Shown: positions 33,265 to 45,403, counted from the first letter of the stretch. The stretch is 64,000 nt of DNA from Apodemus sylvaticus (GCF_947179515.1 NC_067482.1:78038444-78102443), one strand, 5' to 3'. The notes: a model not told the origin generated them from the sequence alone. Numbers and translations: made by a program.

Positions 33265-34269
33265 CTGCCTCGCACAACGGGAAAAGGTACATGGAGTCAC
33301 CACGGCAGGTTTGGATATGGAAGGAAGGGAGAGGGTGTGGGTGAAGTTCATGGTAAAGGTGATCGAAATTGCCAGGGCAGACAGGGAGCAGAGGGAAGGG
33401 GATAGGGGAGGGAGAAAGAGAGAGAAACAGAGTTTGTTAGATAACGCAACACATGCTTATCCAATCCCATCATGCAATGGGATTCACAGCCGCTATTTTT
33501 CATTTTCTGCTGATCATGAGCTATAGCTGAAATGCCAGTGAGGTTACTGCAGGGCAGGCAGGGTTATATATCAAAGCAAATTAACATTCTGAGGGCAGGA
33601 GAGAGGCTCAGGGTAGAGCTTCTCTTTTCGAGTGCTGCAGAGTGTCTGGGTAGGAAAGGAAGAAAGCTCAGCCTAATTGGGAGCAAAATAGCATATAGCA
33701 GCAGAAACAGGAACACTTTCAGAACCATAGTAATAGATTCAGAAGGATAGCAGGGAAAGCCAGAGGAGGATGTGTGGGACAGTTACAAGGCTGGGATTTG
33801 AGATGTGAGTTTGGCATCTGCTCCCTAGATAAGCAGGTTTCAACACTGGTAACTAACTCCTGACATTCCGACCAGACCAGTCAGTTACAGAAGGCTGTGA
33901 TGGACAGTGAGAGATGCTGAGGAGCAGCACTGGACTCCACTCACAAGACGCCAGCCATGTACTCCACTGTGAAGACCAGAAACAACGCATATACGGCCAG
34001 TACGGCTTGAGCGCAAGACCACTGAGTTAAAGCCCAGAGGACGAACTATGTGGTTTGCTCCACTAGACTCCTGCACTTGTGGAAATATGAGAAATATGGA
34101 TGCTCTATCAGTGAAACCTAGAGGCAGCTCTGACAGTCCTTGCCCTGCCCTGCACTCTAGCTTACATTTACCGCATGTGATCTCTCTGACTCTTTAATCA
34201 AGATGCCGTCCACCACCATGGGATACCAGAGCCAGCACCACAATAATCTCTCTCCCCTCCTTCTTCCTC

Positions 34270-35345
34270 TCCCAGAGGCATCCCAGGTTAGCCTTGAACT
34301 TGTAATCCTTCTGGAACTTGCAGAAGGCTGGGGTACAATGTGCCCTACACACCAGGCTTTAAACCACTTTAACACATAAGTGTTTCCCCTCAAGTGTTTC
34401 ATTTGAATGATGAAAATAGACAGGTAGCTATCTCTCTAAGTAGAACTGACTCAATCTTTAAGATCCTTTAAGGGAAGACTTCTTTAAAATCTATAGAAGG
34501 AAACAAGAGCAACAACAGCCCCTCCATACCTCTGAGTACTAGGTGGGACAGTTGCACACTGCACACTGTAAATGCACGTGCACTGAGCAGTAACAAGCTT
34601 ACAGCACAGGGGGCCTCCCTGGGGCAGAGAGGACTGACACGGGCCTAACTCCGTCTCTATGCAGGGATCACAGAGTCATTAAGACCTCAGAATTCAAAAT
34701 ACATCCCCAACTTCCCCACATGACAAACAAGAAACTGGGCTTATCCCTACTTCCTGGATAAAACCCCTCACTGCCTTTCTGACTCTTGTAGAAGTGATTT
34801 CTGCTGGGCATGATAGCATATGCCTGTGGTCCCAGCACTGGGAAAGCAAAGACAAGATGGTTACTCCAAGTTCAGAACCAGGCTGGACTATATCAAGAAA
34901 CCCTAGCTTAAAAAAAATCAAAACAACAAACCTGGAAACTATCCACATGGTCACTAATAAAAGTAATTACTGCCGGGCGGTGGTGGTGCACACCTGTAAT
35001 CCCAGCACTCTAAAAGGCAGAGGCAGGTGGATTACTGAGTTCGAGGTCAGCCTGGTCTACAGAGTGAGTTCCAGGACAGCCAGGGCTATACAGAGAAACC
35101 CTGTCTCAAAAAAAAAACAAAAACAAAAAACAAACAAACAAAAGCACCAAATAAATAAATAAATAAATACTAAAACCCAAATATAATCATATGTTTGATG
35201 ATATAATTAAAAATAACTTCACATTTTCTGCATTTTTTGTTTCGAGACAGTGTCTCACTGTATAGCCCTAGCTGGCCTGGAACCCCTACTTACTCCAGGT
35301 TTCCCAAGTGCTGGGATTAAAGCCCTGTGTTACCACACTAAGCTT
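34270..35345. mobile_element. Four B1 SINEs
   Basis: 34,270-34,360 (-, old), 34,803-34,920 (+, old), 34,973-35,145 (+, young, followed by an AAAT repeat), 35,233-35,345 (-, old). Confidence 0.85.
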
Positions 35346-35373
35346 AATAAAATTTAAACAAACAAACAAAGGG

Positions 35374-35972
35374 GGCAGGGGAGAGAGTTGGCTCGGTGGT
35401 TAAGAAGAACCCTTGTTTTTGCAAAGGACCAGGGTTTGATTCTCAGCAACCACGTGGAGGCTAACCACCTCCTCAAGCACCAGGCATGCATGTGGTACAC
35501 AGACGTACATGCAGACAAAACACTCATACAGACACAACAATAAAACACAAAATAAAAAAAACAAAGAAAGAGGGCTGTAGAGATAGCTCAGCGGTTAAGA
35601 GCACTGACTGTTCTTCCAGAAGTCCTGAGTTCAGTTCCCAGCAACCACATGGTGGCTCACAACCATCTGTAATGAGATCTGATGCCCTCTTCTGGTGTGC
35701 CTGAAAACAGCTACAGTGAACTCAAATACAAATCTTAAAAAACAAAAAAAACAAAAAACCACAAACCTAAAAAAAAAGAAAGAAAAAAGAATAAGCTTTC
35801 GGGACTGGCATGATGGCTCGGTGGGTAGAGGCACTTGCCACCAAAGCTGATAAGCTGTGTTTGATCCTTGGGTCCACCCAGCAGAAGGAGAGCCAGCTCA
35901 CATGGTTGACCTCTGGCCTCTATGCACATATGCTATGGCATATGAGGGCCATCACATAACTATGTAAAATAA
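35374..35972 (+). mobile_element. B3, B2 and B4-type SINEs in a row
   Basis: B3 at 35,374-35,562, B2 at 35,571-35,745, B4-type at 35,800-35,972, all plus strand and nearly abutting. Confidence 0.88.
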
Positions 35973-36546
35973 ATACTTTTTGACTTAAAAAATGAGTAAT
36001 AGGGACATGAAAAATTGTAAAAGGATTAAGTTCATCAATCATCGATAGAGACGAAAGCCTCGGAGCTGCACACCCATAGCCACACAGATTCAGTGTGTGC
36101 AGTGGTAAGTGGTCCCCTGTATTCTAGTAAAGGTGGTCTGAAACTGGTCAGCTGTTTAAACAGACAGATGTGACCCAAACAGACATTAACTAGCCAAATA
36201 TTTTCAACTCTAAGTGTATCTGAAGACTGTAGTAACAGCCCATTGTTTCTTGCTGATTTTTTTTTCATGGTCAGTATCAGGTCTAAGAGCTAAGGCTGGC
36301 TTCCACCCAGCACGAGGGTCTTCTTGGAAAGCCTACTCTTTCCTGTGTGCCCCGGAGCACACATTCTGGAGTGGGTCATTCAGCCCACTTCTCTCACTTG
36401 TCATTTGAGACACTCAGAGTCCCTTGCTTCCTATCACATAGAACGTGGCTGTCTGGACTGTTGTTTTCCCACAGAGCTTGCTCCTGCCCTCACTGCCCCA
36501 CAGTCCTCATGGCCTGTCCTCCCACTAGTCCGTCAGCCCCTCTTAC

Positions 36547-36612
36547 TTGGGTCTGCTGAGGTAGAAACACCGTCCTCTAGAGAGTCCTTGATCTGGGTCC
36601 TAGAATTCACAC
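36547..36612 (-). CDS. Depdc5: Depdc5 window exon 9 (66-nt, in-frame)
   Basis: 66 nt encoding VNSRTQIKDSLEDGVSTSAD-P with split codons at both ends (GT completing Gly, A starting Ile), matching human [21 protein letters not shown] (about residues 701-723). Acceptor tctag; donor gtaaga. It was recognised only by phase joining, because no long ORF covers it. Its length is divisible by three and both ends have the same phase, so it could be skipped without a frameshift. Confidence 0.93.
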
Positions 36613-37037
36613 CTAGAGAAAGAAAAAGCAGCTTGTCTGAATCAAAAGTTACTCAACAAAAAAGTTCTTATAGTTGTGGTTGAAAAAGCTCAAAAATAAA
36701 GTAAAAAATACAAACACAAACCATGCGCCAATTCTGAACTGGGTATTTCAAATGGCCCAAAAATATCAACCACAGAAAAAATAGGAAGAGCTGAGAATCT
36801 GGGAACGAGCCAGAACGTCAATGTTATCAATACCATTCTTTTTGTCTAATAGGCTTTTTTTTTTTTTTTACACAAAGCAAATTGCTACTTATTTTGAAGA
36901 AATTGACATATTTTAAAATCATTTCAACTAATTAATTTTTAGCCCACATAAAATAACCTAATTACATTTTGTACACCTTGTTTAACCTTCACTTCTATAA
37001 CTCTTTCCAAAATTATAGCTTTTAAGAATATAACATG

Positions 37038-37199
37038 AGCCGGGCGGTGGTGATGCATGCCTGTAATCCCAGCACTCTGGGAGGCAGAGGCAGGTGGATT
37101 TCTGAGTTCGAGGCCAGCCTGGTCTACAGAGTGAGTTCCAGGACAGTCAGGTCTATACAGAGAAACCCTGTCTCAAAACAAACAAACAAACAAAAAAAA
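37038..37199 (+). mobile_element. B1 SINE, young
   Basis: gccgggcggtggtgatgcat head to ccctgtctc end with a CAAA tail. Confidence 0.95.
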
Positions 37200-37460
37200 T
37201 TTACTATACTTGACAGACTAACAAAGATTCTATCTACCTAAATCTAATTAGTCTAAAAAATATTTAAAATGAAACTCGAATATGAAATGACACAGCTAAT
37301 TTAAAAAACACACACAAAAAATGTCACTTAGAAAACATAACTATTTAATAAAAAAGCAGACTATAAACAGGAATTGGAAAGGGCCAAAAAATAACCAACA
37401 TTAGCTGTCTCCACAGAGCAAGCTTAAGGGAGGAGGTGAGTGAAAAGCAGACCTTTGGCT

Positions 37461-37657
37461 GCATTTTTAAGATTGTTTTTAAGTGTCTGAGTCCCTGCTC
37501 TTACTGTGTGCGTCTTGTGTGTGCCTGAAGCACATGGGGGCTAGAAGAGGACATCAGATCCTCACAGACATCTGCGAGCCACGTGGGAACGAGGAATGGA
37601 ACCCAGGTCCTCTGCAAGAACATCCCCGACTTAACTGCTGAGCCTCTCTCCAGCCCC
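37461..37657 (-). mobile_element. B3 SINE
   Basis: Minus-strand B3 ending ctgagcctctctccagcccc. Confidence 0.88.
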
Positions 37658-37759
37658 AGAATTTGAACTGTTTACTCCATATATTTCTTTGTCACCTGAA
37701 TCTCTCTCAACCATAACAAATATTTATAAATTCCTTGTGAACCTTTAGAAAAAAATAAG

Positions 37760-37930
37760 CAATAACATAGGAGAAAGCACTTGAAAAATTACATAATCTG
37801 GAAAAAGGAATTGCATCTGGAATATAAAGAGATCTCTCAAAACTCAAGAGGAAGAAAATTAACAATCCAATAACTAAATGAACAAAATGTTTGAATGGAC
37901 TTCAACACCATACACAGAAGGCAAACGAGC
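37760..37930 (+). mobile_element. L1 ORF2 fossil fragment
   Basis: gcatctggaatataaagaga, tctctcaaaactcaa and aatccaataactaaatgaac follow the order of the L1 ORF2 3' portion. Heavily decayed. Confidence 0.65.
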
Positions 37931-38009
37931 AGACTTAAAGGGATTCCACACCAGTGTCCACGTAGGAAGCAGCACACGAACTAGTGACATGCATGCCTCG
38001 GCTCTGGTT

Positions 38010-38319
38010 TTTGTTATTATTTCAAGGCAGGGTCTCCTGTGTCCCTCGCTGGCCTCACCCTTGCTTGAGGAGAGGATGATCCTGAACTTCCCATCCTCCT
38101 TCCTTCGCCCCAAGGCTCAGCCCAGTTTGTCTGTTTACTTACTCAATTTTACAAACATGTCTACATGTATGTTTGGGCACTGTATTCATGCCTGGTGTCC
38201 ACAGAAGAGAGATCAGACACCCTGGTATTTGAGTTACACTTGGTTGTGAGCTACCATATGGAAGCCCCAATCCTCTATAAAAGCAACAAAAGCTCCTAAC
38301 TGCTAAGCCAACACTGTAA
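38010..38319 (-). mobile_element. Old B1 and B3 SINEs
   Basis: B1-like at 38,010-38,115; B3 at 38,126-38,319 (tgcctggtgtccacagaaga). Confidence 0.75.
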
Positions 38320-38336
38320 AGCCCCAAGCCCAGTTT

Positions 38337-38375
38337 CTTTTCCTTCCTTCCTTTCTTCCTTCCTTCCCTCCCCCC
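38337..38375. repeat. (TTCC)n simple repeat
   Basis: ttccttcc units with interruptions. Confidence 0.88.
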
Positions 38376-38419
38376 AACCCCCCTTTGGATTTTTCCCCCT
38401 CTTATTGAAAATAAAAGCT

Positions 38420-38788
38420 GGGGGCGGCTGAAGAGATGGCTCAGTGGTTAAAAGCACTGACTGCTCTTTCAGAGGTCCTGAGTTCAAATCCCAGCAAGCA
38501 TATGGTGGCTCACAACCATTTGTAATTGGATCAGATGCCTTCTTCTAGTGTGTCTGAAGACAGCTACAGTGTATTCATATGCACAAAACAAACAAACAAA
38601 CAAACAAATAAATATTTTAAAAAGGGAAGAAAAAGCCAGGGATGGTGGTACATCCCTTTAATCCCAGCACTCAGTGGACAGAGGCAGGTTGATTTTGAGT
38701 TCAAGGCTAGACTGGTCTACAGAGTGAGTTCTGGGACTGCCAGAGCTACACAGAGAAACCCTGTCTCAAAACAATCAAACAAACAAGA
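38420..38788 (+). mobile_element. B2 and B1 SINEs
   Basis: B2 at 38,420-38,626 with a CAAA tail; B1 at 38,633-38,788. Confidence 0.93.
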
Positions 38789-38808
38789 TTTTTTTCCTCA
38801 CATAATAT

Positions 38809-38912
38809 CTTTTTGTTTGTTTGTCTGCTTTGTTTTGTTTGGTTTTGTTTTTTTCAAGACAGGGTTTCTCTGTGTAGCCCTGGCTGTCCTGGTGTGCCAC
38901 CACTGCCTGGCT
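38809..38912 (-). mobile_element. B1 SINE with large internal deletion
   Basis: The right end (gacagggtttctctgtgtag to gctgtcctgg) is joined directly to the head (tgtgccaccactgcctggct); about 75 bp of body are missing. A 14-bp TSD, ctcacataatatct, flanks it (about 38,798-38,811 and 38,915-38,928). Confidence 0.92.
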
Positions 38913-38928
38913 TCTCACATAATATCTT

Positions 38929-39235
38929 AATTATTGCTTCCCTTCCCTCTACTTCTCCTGGTTCCTTCTCACCTCCCCTCTCATCTGGATCCATTTCCTT
39001 TTGTTTCTCATTAGAAAGCAACATGCTTCTAAGGAGTAATAACAAGATATAATATAAACAAAGATAAGATAAAGAAAAACCAAAAACTAATACATAAGAA
39101 TAGAACAAAACAAAGGAAAAGAGCCTAAGGAAAGGCACAAGAAACAGACAGAGATCCTGAGACCACTCACTTACACACTCAGGAATCCCATAGAAACACT
39201 GACCTGGAAGTACTATATACACAAAAGGACATATG
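38929..39235 (-). mobile_element. L1 (Lx-type) fragment
   Basis: tctggatccatttccttttg, tttctcattagaaagcaaca and caggaatcccatagaaacac match a recurrent old mouse L1 segment. Strand and subfamily are uncertain. Confidence 0.55.
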
Positions 39236-39236
39236 G

Positions 39237-39244
39237 TGATAGAT

Positions 39245-39307
<63 letters not shown>

Positions 39308-39308
39308 G
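39237..39308. repeat. (GATA)n microsatellite
   Basis: About 16 nearly perfect gata/atag units. Confidence 0.97.
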
Positions 39309-39470
39309 GATGAATGGGGAGGGAGCATAAAACCCTGAGTTTGATCCCCAGGACACATAACCAGATTTGGTGATAGACATATACAGTCCCAGCATTTCAG
39401 AGGTAGAGGCAGGAGAATTATAAACTCAGGGCTATCCTCGTCTACATAGTAAATTTAAAATTCAGCCTAT
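39309..39470 (+). mobile_element. ID/B1 composite SINE
   Basis: ccctgagtttgatccccagg (ID) followed by B1-like text, acagtcccagcatttcagag to tctacatagta. Confidence 0.65.
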
Positions 39471-40103
39471 AATATAAAAAAGTCCCTATATACAACACAA
39501 AACAAATGGTATAAAAAGACTGCCTAACTCTTTGAAAAAGTGAATCCAGTAAATTGTTCAACAAGGTTATTAGCGAGAAGAGCATCAGAAAAAAATTAAA
39601 TAATTTTTCAGTGACAAAAAGCTCACTGCTACATTTACATATAACATATAACATACACAAGGCCCTGGCTATGATCCCAGGACTACAGATAAAAAAGGAC
39701 ACCCACTTAACATCAAGTGTACTCTGTGCCAGAACTACCTCAAGCTCTGGAGATAAAAAAAGCATGAGCAAAACAAAAATGTTTCTCATAATGGGGGAAA
39801 TTTAGACGACTAGATTTTAGCCCTGAGGCTCATTTGGTCAAGAACACAGTGGAGCGGAGCTGGAGGAAGGGCTGAGACTCTGCGTGTGCCTGAGCTAGCA
39901 AGTGAACCACAAGACAGAAGAGTAAGGAGAAGCAGAAGAGATCTGAAGCTTACCTGAGAAACAAGGCTCTAACAGGCCGTTGGCCTTATAACATAAGCTT
40001 GTAATGCCTTAGCCTTGAAATGTTAGTCAAGAAGCCCTTAGACAGCTTTGTATAAATACGTTTTGTGATCTGACTTCTAATTTATTTAGAATATTTACAA
40101 AAC

Positions 40104-40475
40104 GGGCTGGAGAGATAGCTCAGCACTTCAGAACACTGTTCTGCCTGCAGCCATGAGTGCTGGATGGAGTTCAGATCCCAGCATCCACATCAAGCCAGGC
40201 GTCCCTCACTGCAAACGCCTATAAGCCCAGCTCCTAGAGGGGCAAAGAAGTATCCCTGGTTTGTAACATAGCCGAGAAGGTATGAGTCCCAAGTTCAGGC
40301 ACAGAGCCTGCCACAAAGATATGGATGAAAAGTAATAGGACACCTGATGCCCTCCCTCTCCCTGCCTCTGCATGTGCACAACTGTGTGCATCTCCACCCA
40401 ACATATGTTCACACACTCACATAAGCGCATATACACAAACACAAACAAACAAAAAACAAAAAACAAACAAACAAA
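40104..40475 (+). mobile_element. B4A-type SINE
   Basis: Long composite: gggctggagagatagctcag head, B1-like centre and ACAAAC tail. Confidence 0.75.
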
Positions 40476-41327
40476 CAAACACATCTTTAAAAAAAGAGAA
40501 GAAGCAGTATGAAAGAGCAAAAGAGAAAGCTAAGACCAGCTAACAGACTACAGACTAGGCCAGGACAATAAAGATAAGGTTCTAAAGATACCATAAGAGA
40601 GACTGAACGCTAATTGATTATTGTATATGGAAATAAAACTTATCAAGTTTTAATTTAATTTCCTTTTGTGTTCATTAAAATAAATGATTTATCAGGTAAC
40701 CTAGGTTCAAAGATGAAACAATTCCCATGTAGTTACAGACCACTTCCTGATGACCTCTGGTCCTTTTTAAAACCTACACTACAGGTCATAAGGGGATAGG
40801 AAAGGAAAGAGTAAGCCTTTACAACTATATCACCCCAACCAGAAAAACAACCTAAGGAGCCCAGTTTCTAAGAAGCTTAACACTGTAAATGCATACCCAC
40901 ACATACACACAAAAGCAAACACAAATACTCAAGTACAAATTAAACACTAATTTTATTGGTCATCCTAAAGCTTCTCACATGACAGCATAGTCTTCAAAAT
41001 AAAACTTTATCAATAAATATGCCTAACACTATGGGGAAACAAGTAGCAATAAACACTTTAAGTCTAGTGGGGAGACAGACATAGACACCAACACTGGATA
41101 GGCTAGTGATGCACTAAGTTGTCCAGCTGCAATTCACATCAGGAGCTGTGTGGGAACAAGTCTAACATCTCTTAGGAAGCATGAGATGGAAAGGAAACCT
41201 CAAGGAGAAGCTGCAGAAAAGGAGGCGCACTTGAAGCTGAACCATCTTGGACAAAGGATGTCAAGACTGCACAGAAGAATGAAGACCATGGCTGGGATGT
41301 AAGAAAATCCACATATTATTTACAACA

Positions 41328-41515
41328 CCTCCCATTTGTTAACCACCCATGTCTGCCTGGCACTGTTGAAAGCACTCATGTGGACTGTCACTTTTTGTTT
41401 GTTTGTTTGTTTTTGTTTACATTTTCATTATATTCTCTTCAGAATAAAAAACTGAGGTATACAGAAGGTAGGAACCAGCCCAAAGGGCTCACTACTCATT
41501 GTGAAGTGAGTCTCA
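41328..41515 (+). mobile_element. MIR with (GTTT)n insertion
   Basis: ctgcctggcactgttgaaag, acattttcattatattctct and aactgaggtatacagaag follow MIR order. A gttt tract interrupts it at 41,395-41,418. Confidence 0.7.
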
Positions 41516-42009
41516 TGTCCTAAGATCCTAGAGCTTGCACTTTTTCCATACTCAACACATTGATAAAGTAGAGTCAGGTGAGGACATGAAGGGACACGGG
41601 AGACAGGTGATGACGGGTGCCTGTTGGAAGAAGCTGGTCAAAACCATTTTGAAATACATCATTGGTGACAGCATGGTAGTTCCCTGAAGAAGAGAGGAAC
41701 AGAGCAGGAAGAGCTATTGTGGTCATCCTGAACAGAGACAATAAAGGGCTCAACAAAAACAGTAAGAAGGGAGCTGAGGAGCCACCATCAGAATGGGAAG
41801 GCAGAAGAAAAGGAAAGGTGGGCAAAAGAACAGCACAACTGGGTCCAGACATCACATCCACAAGGAGGCACCTGCCAGCCACCAAGAACAGCAGTCCGTC
41901 AGTTAGGCAGACTGACAACTTAGAAGACCAAGGAGGAAAGGATGATCCAGAGAGCCAGGCTGCAGGCAAATCTTTTCCCAATGCCTGTCTGTTTTTGTCT
42001 GCCTGCCTG

Positions 42010-42010
<1 letters not shown>

Positions 42011-42042
<32 letters not shown>
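42011..42042. repeat. (TG)n microsatellite
   Basis: About 16 TG units. Confidence 0.95.
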
Positions 42043-42044
<2 letters not shown>

Positions 42045-42636
42045 ACATGTGTGCCAGGAAACTCTCGGCTAAGAGGATATGACAATATCACCTAAAGACC
42101 TTGCACACCGTCTTTAAATCAAGACTCTTTTAAAGCTTACTGTGTTCTCAACAGGAACCTTTTAAAATTCCAAAGGCTACATGTGGTATCTCAGCAATAC
42201 TCCAGGTCACTGGGCTCCCTGGTGCTGGCTACTACCATCTGGGTTCAATTAATTCTTCCCGCTTCTAATCACTGGTCAAGCTAGGTCCAGAAACCCAGAT
42301 CAGCCCTCCTTAGTAACCTTGTACCCCAAAGCTAGGAAAACTTCCTACTTTTGCCAAGTGATAGACACTGCCTTTGTAACATTCTGCAGGCACTTGAGAA
42401 AATCTTGCAGCCATTTAAGCACCCTGATTATATGGCTGAAAGTATTTCCACAGTACCAAACTTTTGCTTGTTTCTCATTTAAAATGAATGAATGAACTGA
42501 ATGAGACTGTAACCACTCTGGGATTCTCTTACTGTCACTTGCATAAGCTCTAGGAATATAGCTAGATTAATCTACCAGTGACTAAAACAATATCATCGGC
42601 CCCTTTACACAGCTTTACTTTCCAAATTCTTTTCTT

Positions 42637-42774
42637 TTTTTCTTTTAATTTACAGAACCCCTGGAACTGGAGCTGCAGACAGTTGTGAGCTGCCATGTGG
42701 GTGCTGGGAATTGAACCTGGGTCCAGGGAAGGAGCAATGGTTGCCCTTAACTGCTGAGTCATCACTCCAGCCCC
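42637..42774 (-). mobile_element. B3 SINE, partial
   Basis: ggaactggagctgcagacag to tgctgagtcatcactccagc. Confidence 0.85.
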
Positions 42775-43229
42775 TACTTTCATAAACCTTAAGCCAAGTT
42801 CTAGAAATACAAGTCAATTTATAGGACACAGACATGATGAAGCAGTCACCTTGTTGTTTAAATCTTTCCACACTCATCTTGTAAAATACCTGCTTTGCAG
42901 AAGAGGCAGCCTTCTAAACTCATGTGCCCCTGATACTGTGATGAGAATGCTCACACGAGGGTACCTGGGCTGCTGTGAGTGATTAGTTCAGTATCTCTGT
43001 CTGTCTAGACATCAACTGACCATGTAAACTGTACTTAGTAATACACGCCTTCCTGGGATTGCTGGAGGATAATAAAAGTGTGTCAGAAAGAATGAAAAAG
43101 AAATGTGCACTCCACCCTTCATCTGCACTTAGATCTATGCCTTCTAACTTTCCATCAAACCAATTTCCACCCCTTCAAGCCTGAGAAGCTCTTTTACTTC
43201 TCAACATAACCACATCGCCTCCCTCTGCC

Positions 43230-43370
43230 CTCTTTCTTTTGAGAGAGTATCTTATTACATAGGATTGGCAGGCCTAGAACTCACTATGTAGACCGGGCCA
43301 ACTCACAGAGCTCTGCCCGTCTCTGCCTCTGGAGTACTGGGACTGAAAAGGTGTATGCCACCACCCACAG
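43230..43370 (-). mobile_element. Old B1 SINE
   Basis: ttgagagagtatcttattac through tatgccaccacccac. Confidence 0.8.
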
Positions 43371-43718
43371 GATGATGTAACAGAGGTCACAATGTTCCCC
43401 TGTTGGCCTGTTGTTCCATGAGGGTACAGACTACTCCTACTCGGACTCTGGTGCTACCCTCGGCACCTCACAAACCCTCAGTTAGGACTCCCTGACAAAG
43501 CAATGATAAATATGTCTTGACCAACATGCTCTCAGCTAAAAATACAATGCGCAGTCCATTTATAATCCATGTATTACAAAGCATAGCTTCTAAATAGGTC
43601 ACCCAGAGTTGTGGCTGAAAAGATCCCCAAAATAGACATGGTCCTGCCTTTCTGGCCTTTGTGTCACTTCTAGATGTGAGGCTGCTCAGAGCATCCCAAC
43701 TCTTCTTAGATGAGTTAC

Positions 43719-43813
43719 CTGTGCCACTGTTGCTAAGCAAGCTGACAGAAAGCTCTTCCGTTCCACTGAAGTTCAAGGACATGCTGTCACCAGGCTGGCG
43801 GGAAGTGCTGTGC
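43719..43813 (-). CDS. Depdc5: Depdc5 window exon 8 (linker before SHEN)
   Basis: 95 nt encoding HSTSRQPGDSMSLNFSGTEE then LSVSLLSNSGT (about residues 669-701). Acceptor ctctgcag; donor gtaact. The reading MSLNFS lacks one residue relative to the human MSFLNFS form I remember, shifting mouse numbering by about one from here on. The exon is followed in transcription by a 7.1-kb intron, the second longest complete intron in the window after the 8.9-kb one. Confidence 0.95.
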
Positions 43814-44691
43814 CTGCAGAGAACAAAGCCAGGCCACCTGGCTTAATTAATGTAGATCATCACATTTTTTTTCCTGCTCACCCTGTATCCTATCGTGTGG
43901 GAGAGGACATATGGGAAAAGGAAAAGATCATGAAAAACAGGCCTGATATTCAGTCCTTAGGATCCATCAAAGCATCACATAGTGCGTCATTCTGTGGCAG
44001 CCTTGGACACCCTCCATTGTTGCTTATCTACCACCACGCTAGATCCTTTCTACCCCGTGTCTCCCCACTTAATAACAAAGGAAAGATATAAAATGCTCGA
44101 ATGGATGTACCAGAGTAAACCTGGTGAAGAGGGTGACACACTGTCCAGACCTCCCATGAACAACCCCCAGCAAAGAAGATGCCCAGTGTCTAAGGAAGGG
44201 ACCAAGAAGGATGCTCTTTGTAAAGTATTTCCTAAAGCAATTTAGGACCAGTGTGTCCAGGCGGAAACCGGGGTGATGCACATCAGGCTTAAGTGACTTT
44301 CTTCTTACACTGACTCTTCAGAGGCTTTATAAGGCTTTTGTTCAAAAACCAACATGCCAAGTCACCGGAAGGCTGTCTAAGACAACCTGTCCCAGTGTTC
44401 CATAGGCAAACTTTGAGATAAAAAAGAGATAGCTCATTTGTACCTTTGACCAAGGTTTGGAAGAAAATTAGGAAGTTTACAAAATATAAGCTCAAAATAT
44501 ACCTGAGCAGGGTCTTGGTAATATTATAGGCAAAGTGCCAGGCTGATTGCTTGTACCATGGATGGGAATGACACTGGCTGACCAAGGAGGGTCCTGCCCG
44601 AGTGTGTTCTAAGTCACTGTGTGTCATTTCATCAGCCGGCTGTTCAGCGCTGTGCTGGGCTACCGTCCAGAGCATGGTGCCAACCCCTCAC
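43814..44691. other. SINE-free intron between window exons 7 and 8
   Basis: 878 bp without a recognisable repeat. That is unusual for this window, but I see no ORF or RNA signature that explains it. Confidence 0.6.
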
Positions 44692-44827
44692 CTTCCAGCC
44701 GCTTCATGGTATGCCAACTCCAGCAGCTCTGCAGAGGAGTGGGTGGGGTCCCTCTGCCTGCTGCCCTGCAGCTCTGCCATGTTTTGCCGGGTTTGATGAT
44801 GGATCTGGATGGCCTCTCCAGAAGGTC
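44692..44827 (-). CDS. Depdc5: Depdc5 window exon 7 (linker)
   Basis: 136 nt encoding PSGEAIQIHHQTRQNMAELQ then GSRQRDPTHSSAELLELAYHEAAG (about residues 624-669). Starts with GA completing Gly and ends with AG of Arg. Acceptor tgcgtag; donor gtgagg. One difference from human, Arg for Gly in the GSRQRD motif. The intron on its 3' side is under 900 bp and nearly free of SINEs. Confidence 0.96.
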
Positions 44828-45151
44828 CTACGCACACAAAGAACCACTGAATGTTATTCCCACCTGACAGCTCAGGCTGCACACAAAAAACATACTCTTC
44901 CTTCTTCCCAACTGCTGGGATACTGGAGAGATCTGACAAAGAGCACAGCAAAAGGAACATACATAAGGGACTATCAGGCTCCCACAGAGGCTTCCTCCAA
45001 GCAGGCCCCATGCTTTATCATGTCATGTGTTAGGAACATCTGGAACCTTCAGTTTCATGAATACTATGAAGATGCCACACAGAAAAAGACAAGTATAAAA
45101 GGACTAAAAGATGACAAGAGAAGGAAACAAAAACAAAAAAATGAAATAACA

Positions 45152-45306
45152 AGCCAGGCATAGTGGCACACTCTTAGTACACCTCTTTCCCAGCACTTGA
45201 AAGGCAAAGGCACGGATCTCTGAATTCAAGGCAAGCCTGGTCTACAGAGTGAATTCCAGGGCAGCCAGGGCTACACAAAGAAAACCTAGCTCAAAAAAAA
45301 AAAACC
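45152..45306 (+). mobile_element. B1 SINE
   Basis: B1 with an 11-bp head expansion, followed by (CAAG)n and (CA)n. Confidence 0.88.
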
Positions 45307-45339
45307 AAATAAAGCGCAAGCAAGCAAGCAAGCAAACGC

Positions 45340-45366
45340 GCACACACACACACCACACGCACTCAT

Positions 45367-45400
<34 letters not shown>
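45340..45400. repeat. (CA)n microsatellite, interrupted
   Basis: Two CA blocks separated by cacgcactcatg. Confidence 0.94.

Positions 45401-45403
<3 letters not shown>

Larger units (their letters stand above)
33265..36546. other. Intron between window exons 9 and 10, overview
   Basis: 3.3 kb. 33,265-34,270 and 36,000-36,546 show no recognised element apart from a purine-rich tract at 33,385-33,430. Confidence 0.6.
36613..43718. other. 7.1-kb intron between window exons 8 and 9, overview
   Basis: Outside the listed repeats, 36,613-37,035, 37,200-37,460, 39,475-40,100, 40,500-41,325, 41,520-42,010 and 42,050-42,635 contain nothing I can assign. Confidence 0.6.

Noticed and set aside
39237..39308. 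GATA array as a possible CRISPR-like or regulatory array
   Set aside because: It is a plain tetranucleotide microsatellite without spacers.
41574..42072. Overlapping ORFs of 135 and 117 codons on both strands
   Set aside because: No recognisable domain; the plus ORF ends in a translated TG microsatellite and neither shows exon structure.
42480..42520. aatgaatgaatgaact motif as an L2 tail
   Set aside because: Only the short tetramer run fits; no L2 body precedes it convincingly.
44621..45163. 180-codon plus-strand ORF, one of the longest in the window
   Set aside because: It overlaps exon 7 in antisense and runs into B1-derived sequence; no family resemblance, no splice or promoter evidence.
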